DNA of 64,000 nt from Liolophura sinensis. Lineage: Eukaryota; Mollusca; Polyplacophora; Chitonida; Chitonidae. The stretch covers positions 47,053,116 through 47,117,115 of the forward strand of contig NC_088301.1 in NCBI RefSeq assembly GCF_032854445.1. The letters are read 5' to 3'. Positions 12,741-24,800 of this stretch are shown piece after piece (position 1 is the first letter of the stretch; each line of letters begins with the position of its first letter). The notes below the pieces were generated by a model. The model saw only the letters and a list, made by a program, of their open reading frames with translations. It was not told where the DNA came from and ran no database searches. Position numbers and translations under genes: made by a program.

Positions 12741-13046
12741 TATCGGGTGGGCATAAAAAAAATGGACCATACTTTGACACTCAGTATCTCCGAAACCCTC
12801 TTACGGCAGCTTCTAAAAATTTACTCACTGAAAAGCCATTATGTCCTAAGTATACAGACCAAATTTCAATTTAATCCTTTAAGATTTCTGTGTACATACT
12901 ACTCAAGCTATGATGTTGAAAATTGGTCAATATATTAACAAAATCATGCCATTTGAATGTCTAAAGTTTGAAAGGGTTTTGAACAAAGGATAATGGAGAA
13001 ATGCAGCATTAAAATATGACCAATTTTTTATGCCACACCCGATGTA
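12741..13046. mobile_element. MITE-like element with 30-bp terminal inverted repeats
   Basis: The left end reads TATCGGGTGGGCATAAAAAA and continues with ATGGACCATA. The right end on the minus strand reads TACATCGGGTGTGGCATAAA and then AATTGGTCATA. The element is about 305 bp and non-coding, so it would need a transposase elsewhere. Confidence 0.75.
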
Positions 13047-13670
13047 TCTGACATGTAACAGCATGCCCCCAATTCTGAAGTGTTGAAATAAATCACTCAA
13101 CAGTTAAATCTTCAGAACATATTATTTATGTATTTCTTGCTGTATATGTACTTCTGAGCAGCACTCCAAAGAGCAAAGATTTAGTCTTGTTAAATTTCTT
13201 TTTAGGAAAGTGACACTATGAGGGGGAAATACTGCTCATTCAGCACCTTTGAGAAACTCGTCATGAAGGATCGCGGCAAAGGGAAGAAGTCTGTCCTGCC
13301 TTTCCATTATCCAGGGCAAGTGCAAGGTGCAACCACATACTAAGTGCCATTATCAATTGGTAGCCTTGAAAAGTGATATCATCTGGAGATCAGAGTCTGA
13401 TCAGATTTCCACTGACTTTCTGTTAGACGCTGACATCATTTTTGCCTATGTCACATGACGCAATTGGAGTGTAAGCTTCTTCAGATAGGAATTTATGAAG
13501 TTAGAGAGCAGAAAACTGACTTCAGATAATGTGAAAGCAGATTTAGCATGAACACAAATTTCTAACAGAACTTAGAGGTGGGGGAATTGTGAATATTCTT
13601 TGAATATAGCAAACCATATATCCAACAATATTGACGAAAGTGCTAATTTACATTTGTTTTTATATTCTTC

Positions 13671-14016
13671 AGATTCAGCAGTTGGATACAGTCCCCGGAA
13701 AAACCTTCAGAGTGCTCCCTTGACACCTCGATCTCTTAGGCTTTTCCTTGCAGGCGACACCTTCAAATGTGCCTATGTGTTGGCAGATCAAGAGTTCATA
13801 CTTGCAAGCACCGAGAATGTCTTCAACATACTAACACTTCTCATGGCTGTGCACTATGTTTTTGATATGTCCTATCCAGCATATATTCCCCTTCCCTGGG
13901 TTATACTACAACACTGGGTACTGGAGGACCCCTACACTGAGAAGATTTGTTCTAACTGGATAAAACTTTCAGAAGTATTAAACCAGGCTACACCTCCTGT
14001 CTCAGTAGTAAACTGA
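13671..14016 (+). pseudogene. Probable terminal exon of the zinc-finger family gene
   Basis: After an acceptor TTCTTCAG at 13670 the frame runs 115 codons to TGA at 14014-14016. It encodes DSAVGYSPRKNL, then FKCAYVLADQEFILAST and AVHYVFDMSYPAYIPLPWV. Family members end with a similar block (a strand ending near V-x-x-Q, a valine/leucine helix, then an aromatic Y-P turn). Upstream pieces near 12490-12600 (SVRPRIHTRLEWAM) and 13205-13340 (CSFSTFEKLVMKDRGKGKK) may be further exons. I could not settle their boundaries. Confidence 0.45.
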
Positions 14017-14067
14017 TCACACAGAGTAATAATATAACACGTTACTCATGTGTAAGGCGTTTTTGAT

Positions 14068-14377
14068 CCACTGACCAATGATAAATTGTGCTTGTTTGCA
14101 TTTTGGTGTGTGTGTGGGATTCCACTGACTCATGATAAATTGTGATTGTTTGCATTTTGGTGTGTGTGGGAATCCACTGACTCATGATAAATTGATCTTG
14201 TTTGCATTTTGGTGTGTGTGGGAATCCACTGATTCATGATAAATTGTGATTGTTTGCATTTTGGTGTGTGTGGGAATCCACTGACTCATGATAAATTGTG
14301 ATTATTTGCATTTTGGTGTGTGTGGGAATCCACTGACTCATGATAAATTGCGCTTATTTGCATTTTGGTGTGCATTT
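14068..14377 (+). repeat. 52-bp minisatellite, about six copies
   Basis: Units begin CCACTGACTCATGATAAATT at 14068, 14122, 14174, 14226, 14278 and 14330. The last four steps are exactly 52 bp. Copies are more than 90 percent alike, so the array is young. It lies just after the last family exon. Confidence 0.95.
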
Positions 14378-14819
14378 TGACTAGCTACCAAATTAACTTT
14401 TACATCATCCCATGAGAACGTGGGTTTTATTTGCTTTTTCACCGCTACTTATGGTTTTAAACCTGAAATTTTTTCGTTTTCCTTTTTTATATGAAAACTT
14501 TTAAAAAATATTTTTTTTTACATGTATATTATATAAACCACAATTGATGAAAGAAGTATGTTGCATCAAGCAATCTATTGGCTAATTTTTGATTTGCTAA
14601 ATGCATTTTGGCCAATCGGCCTAGAGTACTTTGTAATTTCAATAACCAGAAATAAATGTTCATAAAACTTTTAAAATACGGTTTCCGTTTTTTTTTTTTT
14701 TTTTTTTTTTTTTGAAAATGATTTAATTTTATACATAGCATCCTTATGTATAACCTAGTATAACCTCGGTGTTGTTGATTTAACATCTAAACATGGTTTA
14801 CGCGTTTAATTTCGTGTGT

Positions 14820-15013
14820 TAATTAATAAACATCTTATTTCATCGCGTATAAGTGTTACTAACAGTGTTATTTTAATAACACTTTTATTTGGGGTACATT
14901 TCTCGTAATTTTTTTCAGAAAAGACGTTGTGGAGGTTACAGTGCCATAAGGCGACGTCATTCACGAGAAAAGTTACGAAAAACGGATTTACGAAGTTTTA
15001 TGAAAGTGGCCCC
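14820..15013 (-). repeat. Right member of the distant inverted-repeat pair
   Basis: On the minus strand this reads GGGGCCACTTTCATAAAACT and continues TCGTAAATCC. About 93 bp later comes CCCCAAATAAAAGTGTTA with TAACAC words. It mirrors 2719-2790, with extra sequence between the two phrases. Confidence 0.4.
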
Positions 15014-16134
15014 GGGTACCCGTTTCACAAGGCGAACGTATCTACCATGGCGACGTAATACTACAATACTGGATGCCACGGAAGGCATGTAACATTACTT
15101 GCGTTTTTTTAATTGGGCCTCAGGGGTGTCACCGGTGCACAATATAGTCTTATTTTCCTAATGTGTTCAGCTATGGAGTATCAACCAATAGAAAAGCAAT
15201 ATTTTTTCCTCGGTCAACTTCTTACATGTCTGATTTTACATGCTAGTTAGGAAAAGGTGCATGTAGGTGTCAATGTCATAAGATCCTCTGCGTGTTATCA
15301 GACAGACAAGCCATAAACATAACTAGCATCACCCTATTTTAGACCGCGGACATCCGCACATTTGCAGTTATACTCGCGCCAGTATCCTAATTCACTCACA
15401 CACCGCGGTAAAAATATTGTCAAAATAACATGGGGAGTTAATATAAAACTCTGCTTCATCGCCTCATAAATCCAAAACCAAGTTTTGTTGACGTTCACAA
15501 TTTATATATGCTGTGTACATCGTACCGTTGTCTAACATACCATAATTTCTGGTTATTATCAGCCGCACTTCCCTTAATACCGTCCAATGTTGTTCTTTTC
15601 TCTATTCCGTCCGATGTTATCTGTCATCGCGTCGTCTGCTTTCTGCTGCCGCGAATGAGTGAACTGCCCGGATGTTCGCGGTTCTAAATATAGCAAAGCT
15701 GTAAAAGACAGTTTACAGGCGCTGTACATATGCAAAGTGTGGTCTTAACAGCCCTCAACCTACATAGAAGCCAGATAATGGCATGTATGGTATTGTGCAA
15801 ACAAAAACGGTGAATACCCGCATGCGTTTTTGTTTAGTATAGTGTTACACTTACTAGTGTTTAGTATAGTATTAGCCTAGACTATTCCAGGATATGATTT
15901 GGTTGACGTTACGTTCTCAGGACAGAGTTTCACTAGCAGTGAGAACATCCAAACAGCGCATGGCAACGTCATAAAGGGAGCTGATCAACCAGTCAGACTA
16001 GACGCTGTCGGTCGCCCTTGATGTTGTTGAAGTGGACCTATATCGAGAGTTGTCTCTTCCTTCTATGATCACCTTCATAGTAGGCATATATAACTATCTG
16101 TTTATTCCCCACAGATTGGATTACGTTAGACGCT
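15014..16134. promoter_or_regulatory. Upstream region of gene A
   Basis: No coding region is seen. A TATATAA lies at 16087-16093, 42 bp before the gene A start, and CCCCACAG at 16107-16114 could be the acceptor of a 5' UTR intron. Which is used cannot be told from sequence. The TGACGTCA module seen before B, C and D is not clearly present here. Confidence 0.4.
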
Positions 16135-19100
16135 ATGCAGAGAGCCACCCAAGCCGTTGCCCTTTTGTTTTTTCTGTCATTTGCAGGTAGGGCTACTCTA
16201 TTTGTGAATTTTATAACCTGTGGATTTATACAATGTTTTGCAGTTTAAAATTGAAATACTCTCAAAATGCAATTCTGTACAAAAATACGCAAGATATAAA
16301 CCACATGTACTCATTAATTGTTACAAGTTTGCAAAGGAACATGCATTAATTTGTACCAAATTGTGTACCTGAGATTCACATTTTGTTTACATGGCGGGCT
16401 ACACAAACACATGCGCACAAAACGGTACACATTCCTGAGAGTAGATCTACGTCTTGGGATCATTTTATGCTATCGAATATCATCCCGTTACTTCAACGTA
16501 CATGTAATTTTTAACGGAAGTTGCACCTCCAGGCTGCAAATAACGGATTGATCCAATGATCGTCAGGCTAGTTTTACGCAGCAATCGTAACTTGCGGAAA
16601 TCAGGATCCTTCAGACTTTCTTCTGTGATTTCGGGGCCTCCGTGGCTCAGTCGGTTAGCGCGCTAGCGCAGCGTAATGACCCAGGAGCCTCTCACCAATG
16701 CGGTTGCTATGAGTTCAAGTCCAGCTCATGCTGGCTTCCTCTCCGGCCGTAAGTGGGAAGGTCTTGCAGCAACCTGCGGATGGTCGTGGGTTTCCACCCA
16801 CCATAATGCTGGCCGCCGTCGTATAAGTGAAATATTCTTGAGTACGGCGTAAAACACCAATCAAATAAATCAAATAAATAAACCTTCTTTGATTTCAAAT
16901 AGGTTCATTGGAGCATAACGCTTGTAGCTCAACAGAACTGTAAGGCCCCTATACCTTTATTGTAGCAGTAGACGGCTTAGGCCAGTGTTTGCGTCATTTT
17001 CTGGCCTACTAGTCCTAGGACTAGTGAGATAGGTGAATAAGGGGATCTTTCTCTACGTATCGCATGTCGGTGTATAAATCTATACACAGTTTATTCACAA
17101 ACATGGCTCACAACTTTATCAAATCATGCCGGTAAACGTGCACTTCAAAACATATACGGGATCAGCAAAGCATTGCCCAGGCCCAAGATCACAAAGCTGT
17201 CTTAGACTTAAGTCAGACTTAGTCTTAACTTTTGGTATTAATTCTGTACTTAGACCCGAACTTAAACACATTTTTTATTTTGTCGTGTAGAACTAAAATA
17301 ACTTTCAGTATTGACAGTATTCCTCATGTAAATCACAATTTTAGCGTTTAGCGTTATTTTGAAGTTATAAGACTAAAGTCTGACTTACGTCTAAAACAGC
17401 TTCATGATCCTGGGCCCGATGCCACAAAGCCCTTTATGACTTAAGTCAAACTCTAAAAACTCTGTATGATGTTAAGTTTTAGTATTGGAAGTTTAAACTT
17501 TGACACATTTGCCTTAGATAACATTGATGAGCTGTACAAAGGTTAATTTCTAAAACCGAAAAGTAAGCGCTGAGATCGTATTTCAAATTTTGAACCTTAA
17601 AGGCCATTGCAACGTAGGTTGTAGATATATAAAGTGCACCAAGCGAAGGGCAAAGTACGCTTTATGAAACAAGCCCCTGTCTTCTAAATAGCTGTAGTGT
17701 CATTATATGTATACTAACTGTAGAAGAACAAAACCAGTACAGCGAAAACAGTCCTACAAGCCCCTCCGGCAGATTTGTTGGGGAAAGGTGGGGGGGAGGG
17801 GGGAGATAGGTGTAGGCGGTGCAGTGATGTTAATTGCATTTTCATAAACTTCATTGGTGTAGAATTACTGAAAACACTGTGTGGTCATCACATTTAATAA
17901 ACAGTGACATGAAAACAATCATATAAACATCTGCATAATTAGGTTATAAGTTTGTACAACAGAATGGCACATACCGATATCATGTCAGTATGTATTAACC
18001 AGTCATAAGTTTGCCCGTCATATGATATCAGTATATATTTATAAGCCAAAATTTACATGCAATATCCACGTGCTCCATGTATGACTAGAGAAAGAACGTA
18101 ATCCGACATCCATGTAGCCGGTATACTAACCAATAAATATATTAAACCATTAAATGTAGCCATATAAGCTGGCATAAATAAACTTTATTTATGCAAGTTA
18201 AATGTTGAATGTATTTTTGTTAGCAAAACTTCTGTTATAAAGATATGTATTAATGGCCACTTAAGTAAATATCATGGCGACTACATGGGTATGTAGTTAG
18301 TTTCATGTAGCGAACTGGAGGGTATAAATTACACCATGCCACGTTTCTTCTACCCATCATTAAACTGGAGGATATAAATTAACCCAGGCTACGGATTTTC
18401 CACTGATCGGTAAATTGGAGGATATAAATTACACTATGCTACGCTGCTTCTATCGATCACTAAACTGGAGGATATAAATTACACTATGCTACGTTGCTTC
18501 TATCGATCACTAAACTGGAGGATATAAATTAACCCACGCTACGTATTTTCCACTGATCGGTAAATTGAAGGATATAAATTACACTATGCTACGTTGCTTC
18601 TATCGATCACTAAACTGGAGGGTATAAATTAACCCACGCTACGTATTTTCCACTGATCGGTAAATTGAAGAATATAAAATACACTATGCTACGTTGCTTC
18701 TATCGATCACTAAACTGGAGGATATAAATTACACTATGCTACGTTGCTTCTATCGATCACTAAACTGGAGGATATAAAATACACTGTGTTACGTTTCTTC
18801 CTCGGGTGGGTAAACCGGAGTATATAAATTAACCCATGCGACGATTCTTCCACCGATCGGTAAACTGGAAGGTGTAAATTAAACCATGCTACGTTTCATC
18901 CACCGATAAGTAAACCGGGGGTTTATAAGGCTTAACTGATATACAGCATATCTGCTTTCAATTTTAGATGCCATTAAGTGCAGCTTCAGGACTGTGTCCG
19001 ACAACAACACATCATACACCGAACACTTGTTTTACTGCGTCTCAGAATGCTGTGGTGATGCATGCTGTCCTGCAAAGCCCTATATTTACGAGTGAGTATA

Positions 19101-20838
19101 ATGAGCAACGTGGAACTATAAAGGGTGAAGTTGTCAGCCACACCTTGGTAGTCTATGCGGATTATTTTCTGCAAATCCTTTTCTTTATTGAGAAAAAAAA
19201 TCGGAAAACTCTTCCACGAAAGTTTAGGTGTGAACCTATTTTTCGCAACGCCTAAATGACGGAAAGACTAAACATCTCGATTTATCCCAGCTGTGTGTCA
19301 ATTATATTTGAGCACATGCACTATATTACTTACAAAATGTAATTTTCTTTCAGCACAAAAGTAACAGAACGATTAGCTGCGGCTTTCGCCTGGGTGTTCA
19401 TTGCAGCCACTATCGTGATCGTGCTGTCCTGGACCAATTTGAATGAGCATGTGGCTAGATATTTGCGACGCTGGAAGGTTACAAGGGAAACTGTATCTTG
19501 TAATTATTATCGTTTAGTTGTTAGATGTTGTATCCTATTTTCAAGCAGAGCACTACATTTAAGTGAGAAATAAACTTTTTTTATTGTAAGCTTTTATACA
19601 GAAAGACTTTAAATCCTTGACTGTAAGCAAGAAATGGGTTATACTGTGTTAAGAAGTTTGCGAATGGCCATTGACCTATAGGGTCTATAACAATGTTTGG
19701 CGAAAACCCATATGAGACGAACATGTTCATGTACACCCTCATTTAATCAGCGGCTACATATGCGGACACGTCTTTCGTGTAGGCAATGAATATGACCGGT
19801 AGAGAAGTAGCTGCCAATGAAATGAGTCTCAGACACATAGATTAATTGATTTGTGCACTAAATTTGTCACTATAATGATGACAGTCGGTTTTATGGGTGG
19901 AGGAAACCGGAATGCCGGCAGTAAACTACCAATGTTTGGCATGCTACTGACGTATTTCTCCACGTGTGGCGTATAGACTTGCACGCTGGGTTAGTGAAAG
20001 ACAAATCATCAACGAAATTGGGTTTGCCAACGACTGCCTTACAAGTACCATCGACCACACATGTCGCTGTAACCTCACTAACAGTGAGCGTGGGAGAACA
20101 ATACTGTATGGGTTAGAATGGGAGACTCGAGGACCAGCAACACAGACTGTCCAAATGACAGTAGAACGCATCCTTTTCGTCTGTGACCTTGTTGTGCGTG
20201 TGTACTTCATATATGTTTTATGAGCGCTCAAACACCGATAATTGTGAAGTAAAGGAAAGGAAAGAACAAATGAACTCACGTCTTGATACAGACGGGAAAG
20301 AGTTTCACGAGTTCCCATTTATTATTACAACTTTCATTTAACCGACGATGTTCTGCTTTTGTGAACAATGATTACTTCGCAACAGTAGCAGATAAAGAGA
20401 CATTTATATGAAATTGTTTATCCGTAAACCTGTTTAATTTTTTTTTTGTAAACTGTCTGTTTGAATTGTATATCAAGTATATATTGGGTATTCTTTTTAA
20501 CAGTGACGTCCGTTGATAACAGCCCTCGGTCTATCCCTAACTACGACATTCCTTCGATGGCACCCAACCTGTACACCCAGATGCCAGTCCTAGTCCCCGC
20601 GACCACGATCGACGCTAGTAAACACTTGGCACCAACAGACAAAACCAATAAGTGTCTGAGCAACGAGGACAAAACTGCTCCTTTGACAAGCCCGCCATCT
20701 TACCCTTCGGTTACGGGACAGCCGGAAACCGAAAACAAGTCTGAGCCTTCCAACTACCATAGCACTTCATCGGGTGAAATGGTTGAAGGAGGCAATACAG
20801 AAGCCGAAATTGGAGACAGAAGTAAACTGTTACAGTAA
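16135..20838 (+). CDS. Gene A: Shisa-like (STMC6-type) single-pass membrane protein with PPxY tail
   Basis: Exons 16135-16186, 18968-19091, 19354-19499 and 20504-20838 give 218 residues with intron phases 1, 2, 1. Residues 1-17 are a signal peptide (ALLFFLSFA core). The ectodomain has exactly six cysteines, C22-x18-C41-x3-CC(45,46)-x3-CC(50,51), with N-glycosylation sites at N30 and N31. This is the six-cysteine pattern of the Shisa-like superfamily. The membrane span is about 66-85. The cytoplasmic tail is Pro/Ser/Thr-rich and carries PPSY at 171-174, a WW-domain ligand. Such proteins act as adaptors in secretory or plasma membranes, and the partner here is unknown. The third donor (T|GTAATT) was chosen because it alone gives the phase shared with B-D. 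It is the first of four tandem paralogues. Confidence 0.82.
16633..16882 (+). mobile_element. Full-length tRNA-derived SINE
   Basis: The head GGGGCCTCCGTGGCTCAGTC holds a Pol III A box, and GAGTTCAAGTCC is the B box. A conserved middle (CCTGCGGATGGTCGTGGGTT) and a tail ending GAGTACGGCGTAAAACACC with (AAAT)n complete it. It resembles the MetaSINE group of molluscs. It is the most intact copy in the window and sits in intron 1 of gene A. Confidence 0.9.
17178..17415. mobile_element. MITE-like element with about 45-bp inverted ends
   Basis: The left end reads GGCCCAAGATCACAAAGCTG and then TCTTAGACTTAAGTCAGAC. The right end on the minus strand reads GGGCCCAGGATCATGAAGCT and then GTTTTAGACGTAAGTCAGAC. 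It is about 235 bp, non-coding, in intron 1 of gene A. A possible related copy, much weaker, follows at 17415-17680. Confidence 0.75.
18311..18930 (+). repeat. 50-bp minisatellite, 12 copies plus a partial, two unit types
   Basis: The period is strictly 50 bp from 18311 to 18911. Every unit carries CTGGAGGATATAAATT or a variant. Type A continues ACACTATGCTACGTTGCTTC and type B continues AACCCACGCTACGTATTTTC. From 18361 the order is B A A B A B A A, implying duplication of multi-unit blocks. It ends about 40 bp before exon 2 of gene A. Confidence 0.96.
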
Positions 20839-20872
20839 TATAACACGTATGTTGAGAATCGAACTTTCCTGT

Positions 20873-20878
20873 AATAAA
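20873..20878 (+). terminator. Poly(A) signal of gene A
   Basis: AATAAA lies 35 bases after the TAA stop of gene A, which makes the 3' UTR very short. Nothing else nearby competes. Confidence 0.6.
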
Positions 20879-21094
20879 ACTGTGTAATGACATCGTTCTA
20901 TTCATTGATTGAGGCTTCATCTGTTCTTGCCAACTTCAGTTGTCTTTTTCGATTTTTCCAGTTGGAACATATGCAAGTTATGTAACCAATTAAACAAATA
21001 TTAGATTGTTGTGTGCCAGCATTTTCGGATCGTTCCAGCTTCATAAAACATATAAGCTTTTCTATTTATTGTCGTTGAAATTCTTTACTGGAAG

Positions 21095-21250
21095 CATAAA
21101 TGTACTGGTGTCAAGACGAGCCCAACAATGTAGGAGGAAAACGTCAAGTCGAAGCTTTGATGTTTATCTTCGAGTTTCGCTTTAATAAGGAAGGTCAACA
21201 GCCAAACAATATGTGGGTTTTACTAAGAATACATGTAGGAACACCCATAT
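21095..21250 (+). repeat. Dispersed repeat, copy 1
   Basis: The phrase TTTGATGTTTATCTTC and, further on, ATATGTGGG and TTTACTAAGAA with CATGTAGGAACA recur in the same order at 60690-60835. The element is unnamed and its boundaries are unclear. Confidence 0.6.
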
Positions 21251-22172
21251 CATATAAACACAGCCTTAATTCCGCCAGCGAGTTGGTCTAAACGTAGTCA
21301 GTATTCCATTTAACTGTGGGTAGGTGAAACCTGTTTGGAAGTTAATGTGGCATAAGCTAGTTGAAGGTTAAGCAATAATTAATTTTAAGCCATTCATACT
21401 AAATTTAAAAATAACCTAATGGAAATAGACGTAGATGGCTATACATGCACAACAGCGAAACAGCTTCGGCGAGCTTCGACAGGTATGTAATTTATACCTA
21501 AGCTGAAAAAGATGTCATCTGAATAAGATATGGGACTCTAAATGTTTATTGTCATGCGTTTCGGCAGTCTAGCATATAATTTCCACTGTTGTGACACAAC
21601 CTACTTATGCTGCGTGGGTCTATACTTCAGGAGGAAGTGTGTCATTTTTCGTAGTTTCACGCCCCCAAAACTAATTGCGCGTTGCGTCTACGGTGACGTG
21701 TTAAAAGGGAGACAATTCGGTTGAGGTCTGTAAGTTTTAGTAATGACAGTCGCCATTTCCGACCAGAATTGTACACATGGTTCAAAATCCGTACCACGTG
21801 ACCCATTATGCTTTTCTTTCCTCCGGAGGCAGATTATAGTACCATACCGTCACTAGAGCCCACCCAATAGGTGTTCATACAGGAACAATCTGCCCCAGGT
21901 TAACTCGACCGTGGGAAAAAGGAAGGACTTATCTTGGAAGCGTAGAGGCTTTAAGTCACACTTTACTGTGTAAAGACAGCTCAACGCCATATGTGGGATA
22001 CGTTCCATTTGCTATCCTATGGACATTTGAAGGGACAGTGTCCACTGACTCGGAACTCGGCTCAGGTAAGATCAGCTGAGGTGTTTCGAGTGAGTGGCCA
22101 CTGATGTGTTCCATCTGCTACCCCGTGTCCAGATTGAATGTAGGTTTTTATGCTGCATTCTGAGTTTAGTAA

Positions 22173-22281
22173 TGCGTTTCCCCGGGCTCTGGCCGCTTCC
22201 TCCCAATTTATAACGCTTGCCGCCGTCGTAAAAGTGAAATATTCTTAAGTACGGCGTAAAACACAAAATAAATAAATAAAT
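22173..22281 (+). mobile_element. Truncated SINE (3' part)
   Basis: Begins near TTTCCCCGGGCTCTGG and runs through CCGCCGTCGTAAAAGTGAAA to GTACGGCGTAAAACAC and (AAAT)n. The tRNA head is missing or unrecognisable. Confidence 0.85.
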
Positions 22282-22354
22282 CTCATCGTAACGTCATTGT
22301 ATTGTGGTGCTCGTCATTCATGCTTTAAAAAATGTGGCAGTTTTGGTAACGTCG

Positions 22355-22565
22355 TTAACGGTGTTCAAACGCCCGGAGTTAAATGTTCCCTTTGTCATGA
22401 TGACGTCACGTCAAACACAGCACGACGCTACAGTTGATACATTGAAACGTTGTAGACGTTGCGCCAGAATTCATTTTTAACGTAATGATGGCTCTAGGTA
22501 CTGCTTTGCATTAGCAGCAGCTCATGGGATTAAAAATATGCCACCTTCCCGTTATATATTGCCCA
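22355..22565 (+). promoter_or_regulatory. Upstream module of gene B with CRE palindrome
   Basis: About 210 bp beginning 550 bp before the gene B start. It holds TGACGTCA at 22401-22408, then TACATTG, GTAGACGTTGCG and ATGGCTC, and AATATGCCACC near its end. The same words in the same order occur before gene C and, on the other strand, before gene D. It could be a shared promoter or enhancer, or an old small transposon. Confidence 0.55.
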
Positions 22566-22905
22566 TATTTGTGTGTGTGTTTTTGGCCAAACTTAAGATA
22601 TATATGGCATACATTTTAATAACTATTAAAATAATAGAAAAATGTAGCACAATAAACACATGAATTAAATCTTAGGACATGTTCATATCCAAAATCTTTT
22701 GAGTTCATATTTAACAGAGGTTTCTGTGAACTCTATTTTGCGTCACAATAAATATTCTATTTATGTATAAGATGTTCTTAAAGAGCAATGTGTAATGATG
22801 TCTGAGAAATAAACGACGCTCCGTGCATGGATTTGAAATCAGAATTATAATCTAAGTTGTGGGCTTAGAACTTACTATAACACCTACATAGGGTTATAGT
22901 TGGCC

Positions 22906-24723
22906 ATGGGCAGTACAGACCTCATTCTTACCCTGTTGCTGTCAATGAACGAAGCAGGTATGCAAGACATTAGGTTATTCAAATGAAATCATAAAATCTT
23001 CCTGTGACTGCACAAGCCCTATATTCTTTTAAAGTCAAACAGTATTGTGCTATATGACTTAAACAGTAAGTGTGGTGATTTTCTCGTATCTATTTGCAAC
23101 CTGCAACCTGCGAATAAGTACCAGCTCCAGTTTGTCATTTTTGTGCAAAATCTGCAAAACAACAGCTGATGTTTATGCCTTATCTTCCTTACATCTGTGT
23201 GTAACGCCTGTAAAACAACAGATAATGCAGTTTCCGCTGTTTCTTCTTAACATTTGTGTGCCAAGGCATGTCAAATAGTAGCTGGTACAAATGGTAGTTT
23301 AATCGCTCTTCGACGCACATCAGCGTGGGAAGCTATTTAATATAGACCTTTGCAGAAATATCTTTGGGCACATCGACGTATGTGCGATATTTCAAAAAAA
23401 GTGAGAGGAAGTTCGAAATAGTTACAGTATCATATCTTCAAAAAAGACAAATTAATGTACCCATTTACAGTATACATCTGAAATTATATGCGAACGATGT
23501 AATTGTGAATGGTAAGAGTAACATGTTGTGTAGTGGATGTGAATTTCAAGCACATAAACACAAGCTAGCGAAATGTCGTATAGCCACATGACAATATGTT
23601 CAGGATTCGCCTGGGGGTAGGCAGTAGACTGGAGCATTGTAGTGCTGGAATGGGGTGTTTGATTTACTGTATTTTTCTAGCATTAACCTATGTAACGTGC
23701 GCAATAACCTTTTCAGTTATGTAGCATATTCAATCATATACTGTTAATGTTAATAACTAAGGCCTGTGTATAAATGTCTCGTTTGTACTTTTCCCAGTCG
23801 CCAGCTATGAGCACGAGTGTTCCGTCACAAATTCGAGCGAAAGCTGCGTGAGGGAGTGTTGCCGTGCAAGTTGCTGTTCAATCGGGGAAGGATGCTGCCA
23901 AGAAGACTGTTGTTCCAAATTCCAAGTAGATGGAGGGTACAAAACCCATTCGATTTTTCTGAATACACAAACAGATACTAACCTTAAGGCATAATACAAT
24001 GTAGATCTGAGATCTGTGTCCTACTTCCCACTATGCTTTCAGAAATACAGCTCTCTTACTCTTAACTCTATCACTAACCTGGAACTCGGCCTTTTCGAAT
24101 GCGCTGTCCTCAACATGTCAATACTGTACTGCTACAAAAACATGTTTCCAGTAATCCTTCAATAATTCTTACTCGATATCACCTAGTTATTCATTAATAA
24201 TAAAGTCCTTACCGTCACAATTAACACAAATACACTTGTTACATTGGCAGCAATTTGAGCCGGCCTCAGTATAAAACATTTAAACCAGAACTCGTGGAAT
24301 GGTTGGAGATGTACGCCATCTAAAGAGCGATTGGCAAAATTCTGGAGAGTCTTAACTTTAATTTCTTTGTTAAGAATGAGCAGAATGGAATATAACCAAA
24401 AACTGTGAAAAACACCAATGATATTAACTTTGGGAGGAGCGGCCAAACCCACCATGGTCGGGTGATGCGAAAATGGCGGTTTGTAAAGTTCTGATGCTGT
24501 CCAAGTGGCTGCATACGTTACATTTCAGTTAAATGCGATGCTGGGGTCTTTATTATTCCCACATAATGAGTTGATATGAATTCAGAATTACTTGAAGATC
24601 ACAGGACACCTTTTTTTGTGACGTTCAGCGTTGGGAATTCGAGGATAGGATAGTGAATGTAACGATTAAGAGCGGTTACTTGTGGAAGCTAAGTTTTACT
24701 GCCGTATGTGAAAATAATACTTT

Positions 24724-24800
<77 letters not shown>

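Noticed and set aside
16633-16710. tRNA gene
   Set aside because: The A and B boxes belong to a SINE head. The cloverleaf is degraded and followed by SINE body and tail.
18311-18930. CRISPR-like array of direct repeats
   Set aside because: Units are contiguous 50-bp repeats without unique spacers, in a eukaryotic intron.
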